From positions 17,967-81,966 of the forward strand of contig JADZCA010000062.1 of NCBI GenBank assembly GCA_020851795.1: a DNA stretch of 64,000 bases, written 5' to 3'. Position numbers and translations under genes: made by a program. This document shows, one piece after another, positions 10,707 through 18,415 of this stretch; position 1 is the stretch's first letter, and each line of letters opens with the position of its first letter. This stretch comes from Planctomycetota bacterium (GTDB lineage Bacteria > Planctomycetota > PLA2 > JAEUHO01). Below the pieces are notes generated by a model. The model saw nothing but the letters and a program-made list of their open reading frames with translations, made no database searches and was not told where the DNA came from.

Positions 10707-11019
10707 GGAGACCTCCTTCCCGTGCGGGGCCGCGGTCCGCCGAGCGACCCGCGTGCCAGTCGGCGCGCGGCCCGGGGGGAACGCACGGGAGCCGGGCCGG
10801 AGCCGTGGCGGCCCGGGCGCCACGGGGGGTGTGGCCGTTGGAGGAGGCCCCGTGGTGCCGCGGGGCAGCGCCCGTGTGCGCAAGGCCCCGCAGCGACGGT
10901 GCGGGGCGCCCCCCATCGCGGGGGGAAGACCCCACCGGTGGGGGCGGCGGGGGGCGGGGGGCGTGCGGCCCGCGCCTTGCGGACGGAACGCCGTCGAGGA
11001 CCCGACCGAGGGTGCCCGC
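10707..11019. promoter_or_regulatory. 313-bp divergent intergenic region between CBS gene and Lon-like gene
   Basis: Contains the CBS-gene Shine-Dalgarno sequence at its left end and a GAGGGTG just before the protease ATG at its right end. The middle is runs of G and C with small palindromes (for example ACCCCACCGGTGGGG near 10930). No convincing sigma-70 promoter is seen. A weak sigma-54-like GG-N10-GC match lies at 10967-10980. Confidence 0.4.
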
Positions 11020-13455
11020 ATGACCGTCCCCTCCCCGCTCCCGCCTGCGTCCCTGCGGCCGCGCTGCGACCCCGCGTCCCTCCCGTTCTCGACGACGGCC
11101 GAGGTCGCCCCGCTCGCCGACCCGCTCGGCCAGGCCCGCGCGCTCGAGGCGCTCGCGTTCGGCACGGGGATCCGCCGCGACGGCTTCCACCTCTTCGTGA
11201 TGGGCTCCAACGAGGCCGGCCGCCGTCGCCTCGTCGCCGGGGCGCTCGCCGCGCGGGCCGCGCGCGAGCCCGTCCCGCCCGACCTCTGCTACGTGCGCGA
11301 CTTCGACGACGCGCGCCACCCGCGCGTCCTGCGGCTGCCCGCGGGCCGCGGGCGCGCGTTCCAGCGCGACGTGGACGCGATGCTCGACGACCTCGCGGCC
11401 GCGATCCCGGCCGCGCTCGAGGGCGACGAGCACCGCGCGCGGCTGCGCGCGGTCGAGGAGGAGGTGCGCGAGGAGCACGAGAAGGCGATGGCCGCGCTGC
11501 GCGAGAAGGCGCAGGCGCGCGGGATCACGCTCGTCCGCACGCCGCTCGGCTTCGCGCTCGCGCCGCTGCGCGACGGGCACGTCATGCCCACCGAGGTGTT
11601 CGAGGCGCTGCCCGCCGAGGACAAGGCGCGCATCGAGGCGGCGATCGAGGCGCTGCAGGAGGAGCTGCGCGAGATCGTCACGGCGATGCCGCGGCTCGAG
11701 AAGGCGCTGCGCGAGCGGGTCCGCGCGCTCGCGCGCGAGACCACCGAGGCGGCGGTCGCGCGCGAGGTGGACGAGACGGCGGCGCGCTGGGCGGACGAGC
11801 CGGCGGCGAAGGCGCACCTCCTCGCCGTGCGGGCCGACGTCGTCGCCGACCCGTCGCCCTTCCTGCGCCCGGCGGAGTCGAAGGAGTCCCCGCCGCTGTT
11901 CGAGGAGGCGAGCGACGGCGCGGTGCCCGGCGGGCCGCGGCGCCGCTACCGGGTGCACGTGGTCGTGGACCGCGCGGGCGAGCGCGGCGCGCCGGTGGTC
12001 GAGGAGCCCCACCCCTCGCACCCCAACCTCGTCGGGCGCGTCGAGTACCTCGCCAAGATGGGCGCGCTCGTCACCGACTTCGACCTGCTGCGCGCGGGCG
12101 CGCTGCAGCGCGCCGACGGCGGCTACCTCGTGCTCGAGGCGCGCGCGCTGCTGACCCAGCCGTGGGCGTGGGAGGCGCTCAAGCAGAGCCTGCGCGCCCG
12201 GTGCGTTCGCACCGAGTCGCTGGGGCAGACGCTCGGGCTGCTCCACACGGTGACGCTCGAGCCCGAGGCCGCCCCGCTCGCGACGAAGGTCGTCCTGACG
12301 GGCGAGCGCGAGGTGTTCCGGCTCCTCGACGCGTACGACCCCGACTTCCGCGCGCTGTTCAAGGTGGTCGTGGACCTCGACGAGGACCTGCCGCGCGACG
12401 GGGACGGCCCGCTGGCCTACGCGCGCTTCGTCGCCGGCGTCGTGGTCGAGGAGGGCCTCTCGCCGTTCGACCGCGGGGCCGTGGCCGCGGTGGTCGAGAG
12501 CGGCGCGCGGTGGGCCGGGGACGCCGCACGGCTCTCCGCGCGCACCGAGGACCTCGCCGACCTGCTCCGCGAGGCCGACTGGTTCGCGCGCGAGGCCGGC
12601 GCGGCGACGGTGGGGGCCGCCCACGTCGCCGCCGCGGTCGCCGCGCGCGAGCGCCGCCTCGGGCGGGTGCGCGAGCGCCTCCTCGAGGAGACGCTTTCGG
12701 GCACGCTCCTCGTCGAGACGACCGGCCGCCGCGTCGGCACGGTGAACGGGCTCGCGGTGCTCGACGCCGGGCGCTTCGCCTTCGGCCGTCCCGCGCGCAT
12801 CTCGGCGCGCGTGCGGCTCGGCAAGGGCGACGTCGTGGACCTCGAGCGCGAGGTGGACCTCGGCGGGCCGGTCCACAGCAAGGGCGTGCTCATCCTGTCC
12901 GCGTTCCTCGGCGCGCGCTTCGGCGCCGACGGGCCGCTCGCCTTCCACGGGACGCTGGCGTTCGAGCAGTCCTACGGGCCCGTCGAGGGCGACAGCGCGT
13001 CCTGCGCCGAGCTGGTCGCGCTGCTCTCCGCGCTCGCCGACCTGCCGGTGCGCCAGGACCTCGCGATCACCGGCTCGGTGGACCAGCACGGCGCCGTGCA
13101 GGCGGTCGGGGGCGTCAGCGAGAAGCTCGAGGGGTTCTTCGACCTCTGCAGCGCGCGCGGCCTCTCGGGCACGCAGGGCGCGCTCCTGCCGGCCTCCAAC
13201 GTCCGCCACCTCGCGCTGCGCGACGACGTCGTCGAGGCGGCCGCCGCCGGGCGCTTCTCGGTGCACGCCGTCGCCACGGTGGACGAGGCCGTCGAGCTCC
13301 TCACGGGCGTCCCGGCCGGCGTGCGGGGCCCGGACGGGACGTGGACCGAGGGCAGCGTGAACGCGCGCGTCGCCGCCCGGCTCGCCGCGTTCGAGCAGCG
13401 GCGCCGCGAGGCCGCCCGCGACGACCGCCGCGCGGCGGGGAAGGACGGGGCGTGA
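11020..13455 (+). CDS. Lon-like protease (AAA_32/LonC-type)
   Basis: 811 residues. It has an N-terminal AAA-like region, a long helical insertion (about 125-275, REEHEKAMAALREKAQARG) and a C-terminal Lon protease domain. The Ser-Lys dyad is Ser659 (EGDSASC) and Lys702 (GGVSEKLEG), separated by 43 residues as in classical Lon. The Walker-A-like loop is GSNEAGRRR without the usual GK(S/T), so ATP binding is doubtful, as in other LonC-like enzymes. The ATG has GAGGGTG just upstream. It overlaps the next usp gene by four bases. It probably degrades unfolded or specific proteins under the same stress that induces the adjacent Usp and CBS genes. Confidence 0.93.
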   Translation: MTVPSPLPPASLRPRCDPASLPFSTTAEVAPLADPLGQARALEALAFGTGIRRDGFHLFVMGSNEAGRRRLVAGALAARAAREPVPPDLCYVRDFDDARHPRVLRLPAGRGRAFQRDVDAMLDDLAAAIPAALEGDEHRARLRAVEEEVREEHEKAMAALREKAQARGITLVRTPLGFALAPLRDGHVMPTEVFEALPAEDKARIEAAIEALQEELREIVTAMPRLEKALRERVRALARETTEAAVAREVDETAARWADEPAAKAHLLAVRADVVADPSPFLRPAESKESPPLFEEASDGAVPGGPRRRYRVHVVVDRAGERGAPVVEEPHPSHPNLVGRVEYLAKMGALVTDFDLLRAGALQRADGGYLVLEARALLTQPWAWEALKQSLRARCVRTESLGQTLGLLHTVTLEPEAAPLATKVVLTGEREVFRLLDAYDPDFRALFKVVVDLDEDLPRDGDGPLAYARFVAGVVVEEGLSPFDRGAVAAVVESGARWAGDAARLSARTEDLADLLREADWFAREAGAATVGAAHVAAAVAARERRLGRVRERLLEETLSGTLLVETTGRRVGTVNGLAVLDAGRFAFGRPARISARVRLGKGDVVDLEREVDLGGPVHSKGVLILSAFLGARFGADGPLAFHGTLAFEQSYGPVEGDSASCAELVALLSALADLPVRQDLAITGSVDQHGAVQAVGGVSEKLEGFFDLCSARGLSGTQGALLPASNVRHLALRDDVVEAAAAGRFSVHAVATVDEAVELLTGVPAGVRGPDGTWTEGSVNARVAARLAAFEQRRREAARDDRRAAGKDGA

Positions 13456-14228
13456 CCGCGCCGGCGCCCGCGCCCCGTCGCCTCGTCGTCGCGGTGGACG
13501 GCAGCGCGGCGAGCCTCGCCGCGCTCGCCGCGGCCGTGGCGGTGGCGCTGCGCACCGGCGCGCGCGTCGAGGCCGTGTTCGCCGAGGACCCCGACCTGCT
13601 CGCGCTCGCCGGGGCGCCGGCCGCGCGCGTCGTCGCCGAGCGGACGGCGGCGTCGTCGCGCGTGGACCCCGCGGCCATGGCGCGCGCGGTCGCCGCCCTC
13701 GCCGACCGCGTCGGCGCCGCGGTGGCGCAGGCCGCGGCCCGAGCGCGCGTGCCGTGCGCGCACCGCGTCGTGCGCGCCCGTCCGGCGGAGGCGCTGGACG
13801 CGACGCTGCAGGCCGACGACTGGGTCGTGCTCGGGCGGGTCGGCCACTCCGAGGCGTTCGGCGCGCGCCTCGGCTCCACCGCGTCGCTGCTCGCGACGCA
13901 GGGGCGTCACGTCGTGATGCTGGTCGGTCGCGGCGAGGTCGTCGCGACGCCGGTCGCGGTCCTCGACGACGGCAGCGAGGGCGCGGCGCGCGCCGTGGCC
14001 GCCGCCCGCGCGGTGGCCGGGGCCGACGGCGGCCGCCTCGTCGTGCTGCGGCCCGTGGCCGTCGCGGTGGGCGAGGGCGCGGGCCCCGTCGCGGCGCGCA
14101 CGCTCGTCGCGGCGCTCGACGCCGCGCGCGTCCACGGTGCGCGGTTGCTCGTCGTGCCGGCGGGGAGCGCCGCGGGCCAGGAGGACCGGCTCGCCGACGC
14201 GCCCTGCGCGGTGCTGCTCGTGCCCTGA
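13452..14228 (+). CDS. universal stress protein family, 258 residues
   Basis: A Usp domain begins RRLVVAVDGSAASLAAL and carries an ATP-site-like G-2x-G-9x-G-S in GRVGHSEAFGARLGSTA (about 132-150). The remaining 100 residues resemble a degenerate second Usp half (VATPVAVLDDGSEGAARAV... CAVLLVP) lacking the glycine motif. The GTG start overlaps the protease stop by four bases, so the two genes are coupled. The pairing of a Lon-like protease with a Usp suggests a stress-response role. The gene stop abuts a repeat hairpin. Confidence 0.88.
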   Translation: MTAPAPAPRRLVVAVDGSAASLAALAAAVAVALRTGARVEAVFAEDPDLLALAGAPAARVVAERTAASSRVDPAAMARAVAALADRVGAAVAQAAARARVPCAHRVVRARPAEALDATLQADDWVVLGRVGHSEAFGARLGSTASLLATQGRHVVMLVGRGEVVATPVAVLDDGSEGAARAVAAARAVAGADGGRLVVLRPVAVAVGEGAGPVAARTLVAALDAARVHGARLLVVPAGSAAGQEDRLADAPCAVLLVP

Positions 14229-14296
14229 GCCCGGGCTTCCCACGAACGACGAGGGGCTCCGTGGAACGATCTCGTCGGCTCGTGGGACGTCCGAGC
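14228..14296 (+). repeat. short stop-abutting inverted-repeat element (AGCCCG family)
   Basis: Begins inside the usp TGA stop with AGCCCGGGCTTCCCACGA and ends with an inverted copy (CTCGTCGGCTCGTGGGACG at 14271-14289). The ends resemble the 231-bp element at 20655 but the interior is nearly absent. Confidence 0.6.
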
Positions 14297-14300
14297 CGAG

Positions 14301-14330
14301 CCCGCGGAGGGCGCTCCCGCCCTCCGCGGG
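14301..14330. terminator. bidirectional terminator hairpin
   Basis: A perfect 13-bp stem (CCCGCGGAGGGCG / CGCCCTCCGCGGG) with a four-base loop lies between the convergent usp gene and a small basic-protein gene. It is well placed to end both. Confidence 0.6.
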
Positions 14331-14346
14331 GCGACGCGGCGCCGCG

Positions 14347-14526
14347 TCACTTCTTGTGGCGGTCGCGCCCCGACCACGCGGGCTTCCACGTCACGCGGCC
14401 TGCGTCCTCGGCGCGTGCGGCCGGCCGAATGCGACGTGCGGCCTTCGCCTTCGGGGCGGCCGCCTTCGTGGCCTTCGCGACGCGCGCGGCACCCGTCTTC
14501 GGGCGGTGCTTCTTGCGGCGGTCCAT
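14347..14526 (-). CDS. small very basic protein, 59 residues
   Basis: Begins MDRRKKHRPKTGAARVAK and ends WSGRDRHKK. About a third of residues are Lys or Arg and many others are Ala, so it resembles histone-H1-like or ribosome-associated tails. A GGAGG lies seven bases before the ATG on this strand, which supports translation. It is divergent from another small Lys-rich protein gene 184 bases away. The family is not recognised; a nucleic-acid-binding role is inferred from composition only. Confidence 0.6.
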   Translation of the reverse strand: MDRRKKHRPKTGAARVAKATKAAAPKAKAARRIRPAARAEDAGRVTWKPAWSGRDRHKK

Positions 14527-14710
14527 CGGACGTCCTCCGCGGCGGGAGGTCTTCCCGCCGCCTCCATGGTGCCCCGCCGCGGCGCGCGTGCGTCGATCCG
14601 TCGTGGAGCCGGCCTCGCGCGACGCGACTTGTCGCTCGCGTGGAGCGCACGGTGCGTGCTATGAAGGAAGCGTGCGCCACGGGCGTGCTCCGTGGCCGGC
14701 AGGAGGCATC

Positions 14711-14899
14711 ATGGCCAAGGCTCGTCGCACGACCCATCGCAGCAAGACCGGCAAGAAGCTCTACGCGGTCCGCAGCAAGACCGGCAAGTTCAAGGACATC
14801 CAGACCTTCCAGCGCGCCCACAGCGCCGACCTCCGCAAGAAGTCGAAGCCGGAGAAGGCGGCCGCGGCCAAGAAGGCCGCGAAGAAGACCGCGAAGTAG
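14711..14899 (+). CDS. small Lys/Ala-rich protein with KKAAKK tail, 62 residues
   Basis: Begins MAKARRTTHRSKTGKKLYAV, has a central FKDIQTFQRAHSADLRKK segment and ends in an H1-like AAAAKKAAKKTAK tail. AGGAGG at 14701-14706 is four bases from the ATG. The middle segment resembles a widespread small family of unknown function whose members keep a DIQTYKRAHxxD core, here followed by a DNA-binding-like tail. Probably a nucleoid or RNA-associated protein. Confidence 0.75.
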   Translation: MAKARRTTHRSKTGKKLYAVRSKTGKFKDIQTFQRAHSADLRKKSKPEKAAAAKKAAKKTAK

Positions 14900-15011
14900 C
14901 CGTCGAACGTCCGCGTTCCCGCGGGCCGCGCGAGCGGCTCGCGGGAGCGTCGCGTGCGGTCGCAGCGGGCGGAGTGCCGCGCCCGGAAGGGGGGCGACCG
15001 GCGCCGCGGGG

Positions 15012-15017
15012 TAGGCT
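15012..15017 (+). promoter_or_regulatory. -10 box TAGGCT for the DUF6941-like gene
   Basis: Ends nine bases before the ATG, and no Shine-Dalgarno is seen (leaderless type). Confidence 0.45.
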
Positions 15018-15026
15018 CGCGTCCCC

Positions 15027-15461
15027 ATGGACGCCCGTCTTCCCGCCGTGCCCGAGGACCCCAAGGTCTGCGCGATGTTGCTGTGCGACCACGCGCACCG
15101 CGACCCGTCCACGGGCAAGTTCTCGCTGCTCGGGATCTTCGACCGCATCCATGCGAAGACGTTCCCGGCCACGCACGGCCCGTTCGCGATCTACCTCAAC
15201 CTCACGAACATGCACGGCGCGTACAACCTCGCCGTGCAGGTGCTGCGCGCCGACGACGAGTCGAAGGTGGGCGAGACGCGCGCGGCCCAGGCGCTCACGG
15301 TGCGGGACCCGCTCTCGCGCGTCGAGATGGCGCTCCACCTGCCCGGCGGGCTCCCGCTCGCCAAGGCGGGCGGCTACGTGTTCCGCCTGACGGCGAACGA
15401 CCGCCCGCTGCAGGACCTCGTCTGCTCGATCTTCGGGCCGTCGAGCGGTCCCGAGGCGTGA
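15027..15461 (+). CDS. DUF6941-like protein
   Basis: 144 residues, soluble, no signal peptide. The pattern CAMLLCDHAHRDPSTGKFSLLGIFDRI followed by an alternating beta-rich body (FAIYLNLTNMHGAYNLAVQVL, YVFRLTANDRPL) matches a widespread family of unknown function (DUF6941) in which a short acidic N-terminus precedes a beta sandwich. Homologues usually stand alone, so context offers little. The start is set by the -10-like TAGGCT nine bases upstream. Confidence 0.7.
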   Translation: MDARLPAVPEDPKVCAMLLCDHAHRDPSTGKFSLLGIFDRIHAKTFPATHGPFAIYLNLTNMHGAYNLAVQVLRADDESKVGETRAAQALTVRDPLSRVEMALHLPGGLPLAKAGGYVFRLTANDRPLQDLVCSIFGPSSGPEA

Positions 15462-15611
15462 AGACGCGTTCACGCCGGCCCGGGGCTCGCAGGCGCTGAG
15501 CCGTCCGCGGTCGGCGGCGCGGGGGAATCCTCTACAGGCGTGCGCGGCCCGGCGCCGATAGCGGCCGGGGGCTCCATCGGAGCAGTTCGCGCGCTCGCGG
15601 AGGATCGCACT

Positions 15612-16178
15612 GTGGCTCACGCGCTCCCGGTCGTCGGGTCCGACGCCGCCCCCCGCAGCGGGTGGTGGACGCGGCTCGTCCACCGCACCGCCGCCCCCCG
15701 TCCCGACGTCCCCGAACCGACCGCGGCACCCCCCGAGGGCCCGGTCGCGGTCGAGCCGGCGCCGGCGGCCCCCGAGGTGATGCGTCCGCGTCGCACGTGG
15801 GCCTCGCTCCTCGCCCGCTGCCGCGCCGTGACGAAGGCCGACTGCGTCTTCGCCGTCGAGGGCGAGGGCCTCGTGGTCGGGCGCGACGGGGCGTACGGGC
15901 GGGTCGAGGTGGACCGCATCGCCGCGCACCTCTCGCGCGCGTTCGACACGCTCTCGTTCCTGACCGAGATCGGCCGCGACGTCGAGTCGCTGTGCGTGCA
16001 GTACGACGGCGGACGCTGGCTGACGGCGATCCGCATCCAGCCGACGGCGTCGCAGACGGTGACCGTCGGCATCGTGGGCCCGTGGACGATCGTTCGCGAG
16101 GACCGTCAGCGCCTGCGCGACGCGTTCCTCAAGCTGTTCGCCGACGGCCTCCCCGACGCCGCCGAAGGCGCCGCGTAG
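15612..16178 (+). CDS. Roadblock/LC7-like protein (putative)
   Basis: 188 residues from a GTG preceded by GGAGG at 15598-15602; an earlier in-frame GTG at 15540 would add 24 unlikely residues. A Pro-rich, disordered first 60 residues precede a domain (about 75-185) whose pattern DCVFAVEGEGLVVGRDG... HLSRAFDTLSFLTEIG... LTAIRIQPTASQTVTVGIVG resembles the Roadblock/LC7 fold of MglB-type regulators of small GTPases. No MglA-like GTPase gene is adjacent. The assignment rests on secondary-structure feel, not on a diagnostic motif. Confidence 0.5.
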   Translation: MAHALPVVGSDAAPRSGWWTRLVHRTAAPRPDVPEPTAAPPEGPVAVEPAPAAPEVMRPRRTWASLLARCRAVTKADCVFAVEGEGLVVGRDGAYGRVEVDRIAAHLSRAFDTLSFLTEIGRDVESLCVQYDGGRWLTAIRIQPTASQTVTVGIVGPWTIVREDRQRLRDAFLKLFADGLPDAAEGAA

Positions 16179-16210
16179 GCGCACCTCCGCGCGCGCCGTC
16201 CCCGCCGGGG

Positions 16211-16320
16211 CCGCGGTGCCAGGCGTCGCCGCGGTGCCAGGAAAGTTGTTTTCACGCGGCGCGCCGCGGTGCCAGGAAAATTGTTTTCACGCCGCGCGAA
16301 TACAACGTTCCCAGCACCGC
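16211..16320. repeat. GCGGTGCCAGG repeat cluster with inverted partner
   Basis: GCGGTGCCAGG occurs at 16213-16223, 16231-16241 and 16266-16276. The last two are each followed by GAAARTTGTTTTCACGC. An inverted degenerate copy lies at 16298-16320. It is unusually AT-containing for this genome and sits just after the Roadblock-like gene and at the 3' end of the PhoX gene. It belongs to the same GTGCCAGG family as 26508-26606. Confidence 0.7.
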
Positions 16321-16325
16321 CCTCC

Positions 16326-18212
16326 TCAGACCTGCGTGCCGTCGGTGCGGCGGATCGCGACGACGGAGGGGCGCGGCGGCACGTTCGGCGTGAAGTCGGG
16401 CCAGCGCGTCGAGGGCGCGCCGTAGGGCGAGCCCTCGCCCGGGTGCTGCACCGACACGAACAGCGTCGTGCCGTCGGGCGTGAAGCACGGCCCGCACAGC
16501 TCGGCGCCGACCGGGCACGCGTAGACCATCTGCGGGGCCGCGCGCCCGGGGCCCGCGACGTCGGTGACGTAGACGCCGTCGGGGACGCCGTAGTCGTCGG
16601 CGCCGTCGGTGGCGATCCACAGCCGCCCGCGCGGGTCGAACGCGACGTTGTCGGGGCAGGCGAGCCACCCGTCCGCCGTCGCCGCCGCGCCGTAGGCCGC
16701 GCCGTCGGTCGGCCGCGCCGGGTTGCCGGCGCGCAGGAACACCTCCCACGTGTACGCGTCGGCCGTGGGGTCGGGGCGGCCATGCGCGTCGGGCGGCGGG
16801 ATCAGCTCGAGCACGTGGCCGTACGGATTCGGGGCGCGCGGGTTGGCGGCGTCCGTCTGCGTCCGGTCCTTGTTCTTCGTCAGCGCGACGTAGACGCGGC
16901 CGGTGGCGGGGTTCGCCTCGACGTCCTCGGGCCGGTCCATCGGCGTCGCGCCGAGCAGCGCGGCCGCGCGCCGCGCCTCGATGAGCACGTCGGCCTGCGA
17001 GGCGAAGCCCGCCGTCGAGGTCAGCGGCCCGGCGCCGTGCACGAGCGGCAGCCAGTGCAACGTGCCGTCGTCGTCGAAGCGGCCGACCGAGAGCGTGCCG
17101 TCGTCGAGCAGGTCCTCGGCCGACGCGGGGTCGAGGGGGTCGTAGCGACCCCGGCTGACGTAGCGGTACACGCACTGCATCGCCTCGTCGTCGCCGGAGT
17201 AGACGACCACCCGCCCGTCGGGGGCCAGCACGGTCGTCGCGGCCTCGTGCTTGAAGCGCCCCAGCGCGGTGCGCTTGACCGGCACCGACGCCGCGTCGTA
17301 CGGGTCCACCTCGACGACCCAGCCGAAGCGGTTGGGCTCGTGGGGCTCGCGCCCGAGGTCGAAGCGCGGGTCGGCGGCCGCCCACGGGCGCGCCCCCTTG
17401 GCCGGGATGCCCATGCGCCGGTGGTTGTCGCGCTCGGCGTCGTCGGCGAGCGTCCCGGAGAAGTAGCCGTCCACGTTCTCCTCGCCGAGCAGGACCGTGC
17501 CCCACGGCGTGACGCCGCCGCTGCAGTCGTTGAGCGTCCCCACCACCTCGGTGCCCGTCGGGTCCGCGGTCGTGCGCAGGCGCGGGTGCCCCGCCGCGGG
17601 CCCCGCGACGCGGATCCTCGTCGTGCGGGCGTCGATGCGGCGCGCCCACGGGCTCGCGGCCACCACCGTCCACGTCCCGCCCGCGCGCGTCACCTCGAGG
17701 ACGCTGTGACCGTGCGCCGCCTGCTCGAGCGCGACCAGCTCGGCCGCGGGGCGCGACAGGTCGGCGGGCGGCAGCATGTCGGCCCGCGTCGTGTACTCGT
17801 GGTTGACGCAGAGGAGGCCGTGGTCGGACGAGGCGGAGCCCTTGGGCAGCGGCAGGAACGCGAGGAAGTCGTTGTTGAAGCCGAACTGGCGCGCCTGGGC
17901 GTCCGCGGTCAGCGCCGCGGGCGCAAACGCCGGTGCGCCCGGGGTCACGGGGTCGCCCCAGCGGACGACGACCTGGGCGGCGTACCCGTCGGCGACGCGA
18001 TGGTCGGGGCTCTTCGTGCGCAGCGGCGAGCCCGCCTCGGCCCCGCGGCCCCCGCCGCCGCACGCCCACACCCACGACGCCGCGGCCCCCGCCCCCGCCA
18101 GGCGCAGCACGTCGCGGCGCGACCAGCGCCGCGCGACGACCGCGTCGAGCGGGTCGGCGGGGTCCGGCGCGGGGGCGGGAGGGCGGAGGGAGGGGGGGGC
18201 GTCGTCGGGCAT
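16326..18212 (-). CDS. PhoX-family phosphatase (DUF839), Tat-exported
   Basis: 628 residues. A twin-arginine motif SRRDVL (31-36) precedes a hydrophobic stretch ending VWAC (Cys51), so it is probably a Tat-exported lipoprotein. The body shows PhoX/DUF839 features: LLCVNHEYTT, NDCSGGVTPWGTVLLGEEN, FGWVVEVDPYD, ATTVLAPDGRVVVYSGDDE, DRPEDVEANPATGRVYVALT and NVAFDPRGRLWIATDG. PhoX enzymes are Ca/Fe-dependent alkaline phosphatases that release phosphate from esters in the periplasm. The start is uncertain because no Shine-Dalgarno is seen; an upstream in-frame ATG at 18278 would add 22 residues before the Tat signal. It is divergent from the kinase/RapZ-C gene. Confidence 0.9.
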   Translation of the reverse strand: MPDDAPPSLRPPAPAPDPADPLDAVVARRWSRRDVLRLAGAGAAASWVWACGGGGRGAEAGSPLRTKSPDHRVADGYAAQVVVRWGDPVTPGAPAFAPAALTADAQARQFGFNNDFLAFLPLPKGSASSDHGLLCVNHEYTTRADMLPPADLSRPAAELVALEQAAHGHSVLEVTRAGGTWTVVAASPWARRIDARTTRIRVAGPAAGHPRLRTTADPTGTEVVGTLNDCSGGVTPWGTVLLGEENVDGYFSGTLADDAERDNHRRMGIPAKGARPWAAADPRFDLGREPHEPNRFGWVVEVDPYDAASVPVKRTALGRFKHEAATTVLAPDGRVVVYSGDDEAMQCVYRYVSRGRYDPLDPASAEDLLDDGTLSVGRFDDDGTLHWLPLVHGAGPLTSTAGFASQADVLIEARRAAALLGATPMDRPEDVEANPATGRVYVALTKNKDRTQTDAANPRAPNPYGHVLELIPPPDAHGRPDPTADAYTWEVFLRAGNPARPTDGAAYGAAATADGWLACPDNVAFDPRGRLWIATDGADDYGVPDGVYVTDVAGPGRAAPQMVYACPVGAELCGPCFTPDGTTLFVSVQHPGEGSPYGAPSTRWPDFTPNVPPRPSVVAIRRTDGTQV

Positions 18213-18415
18213 GGGGGCGACCGGGGGGGCTCGAGCCGGCAGGGTCGCCCGACAGCGTCCGTCGGGGGCGAGGCGCACGCAAGGACGCGGTCAAGGTCGC
18301 CCCGGGGCCCGCGGCGGGGAGCGGTTCGCCGGTCGTGCCGCGTCCTCCCCGCGACGGAGGATCCCTCCGCCGACCGATCGTCCTGCGTGGAGCCTCCCTC
18401 CGGCGACCCCTCCCG

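Noticed and set aside
10967..10980. Possible sigma-54 -24/-12 promoter (GG-N10-GC) before the Lon-like gene
   Set aside because: Spacing fits but flanks match the consensus poorly, and in 75% GC DNA such hits are expected by chance.
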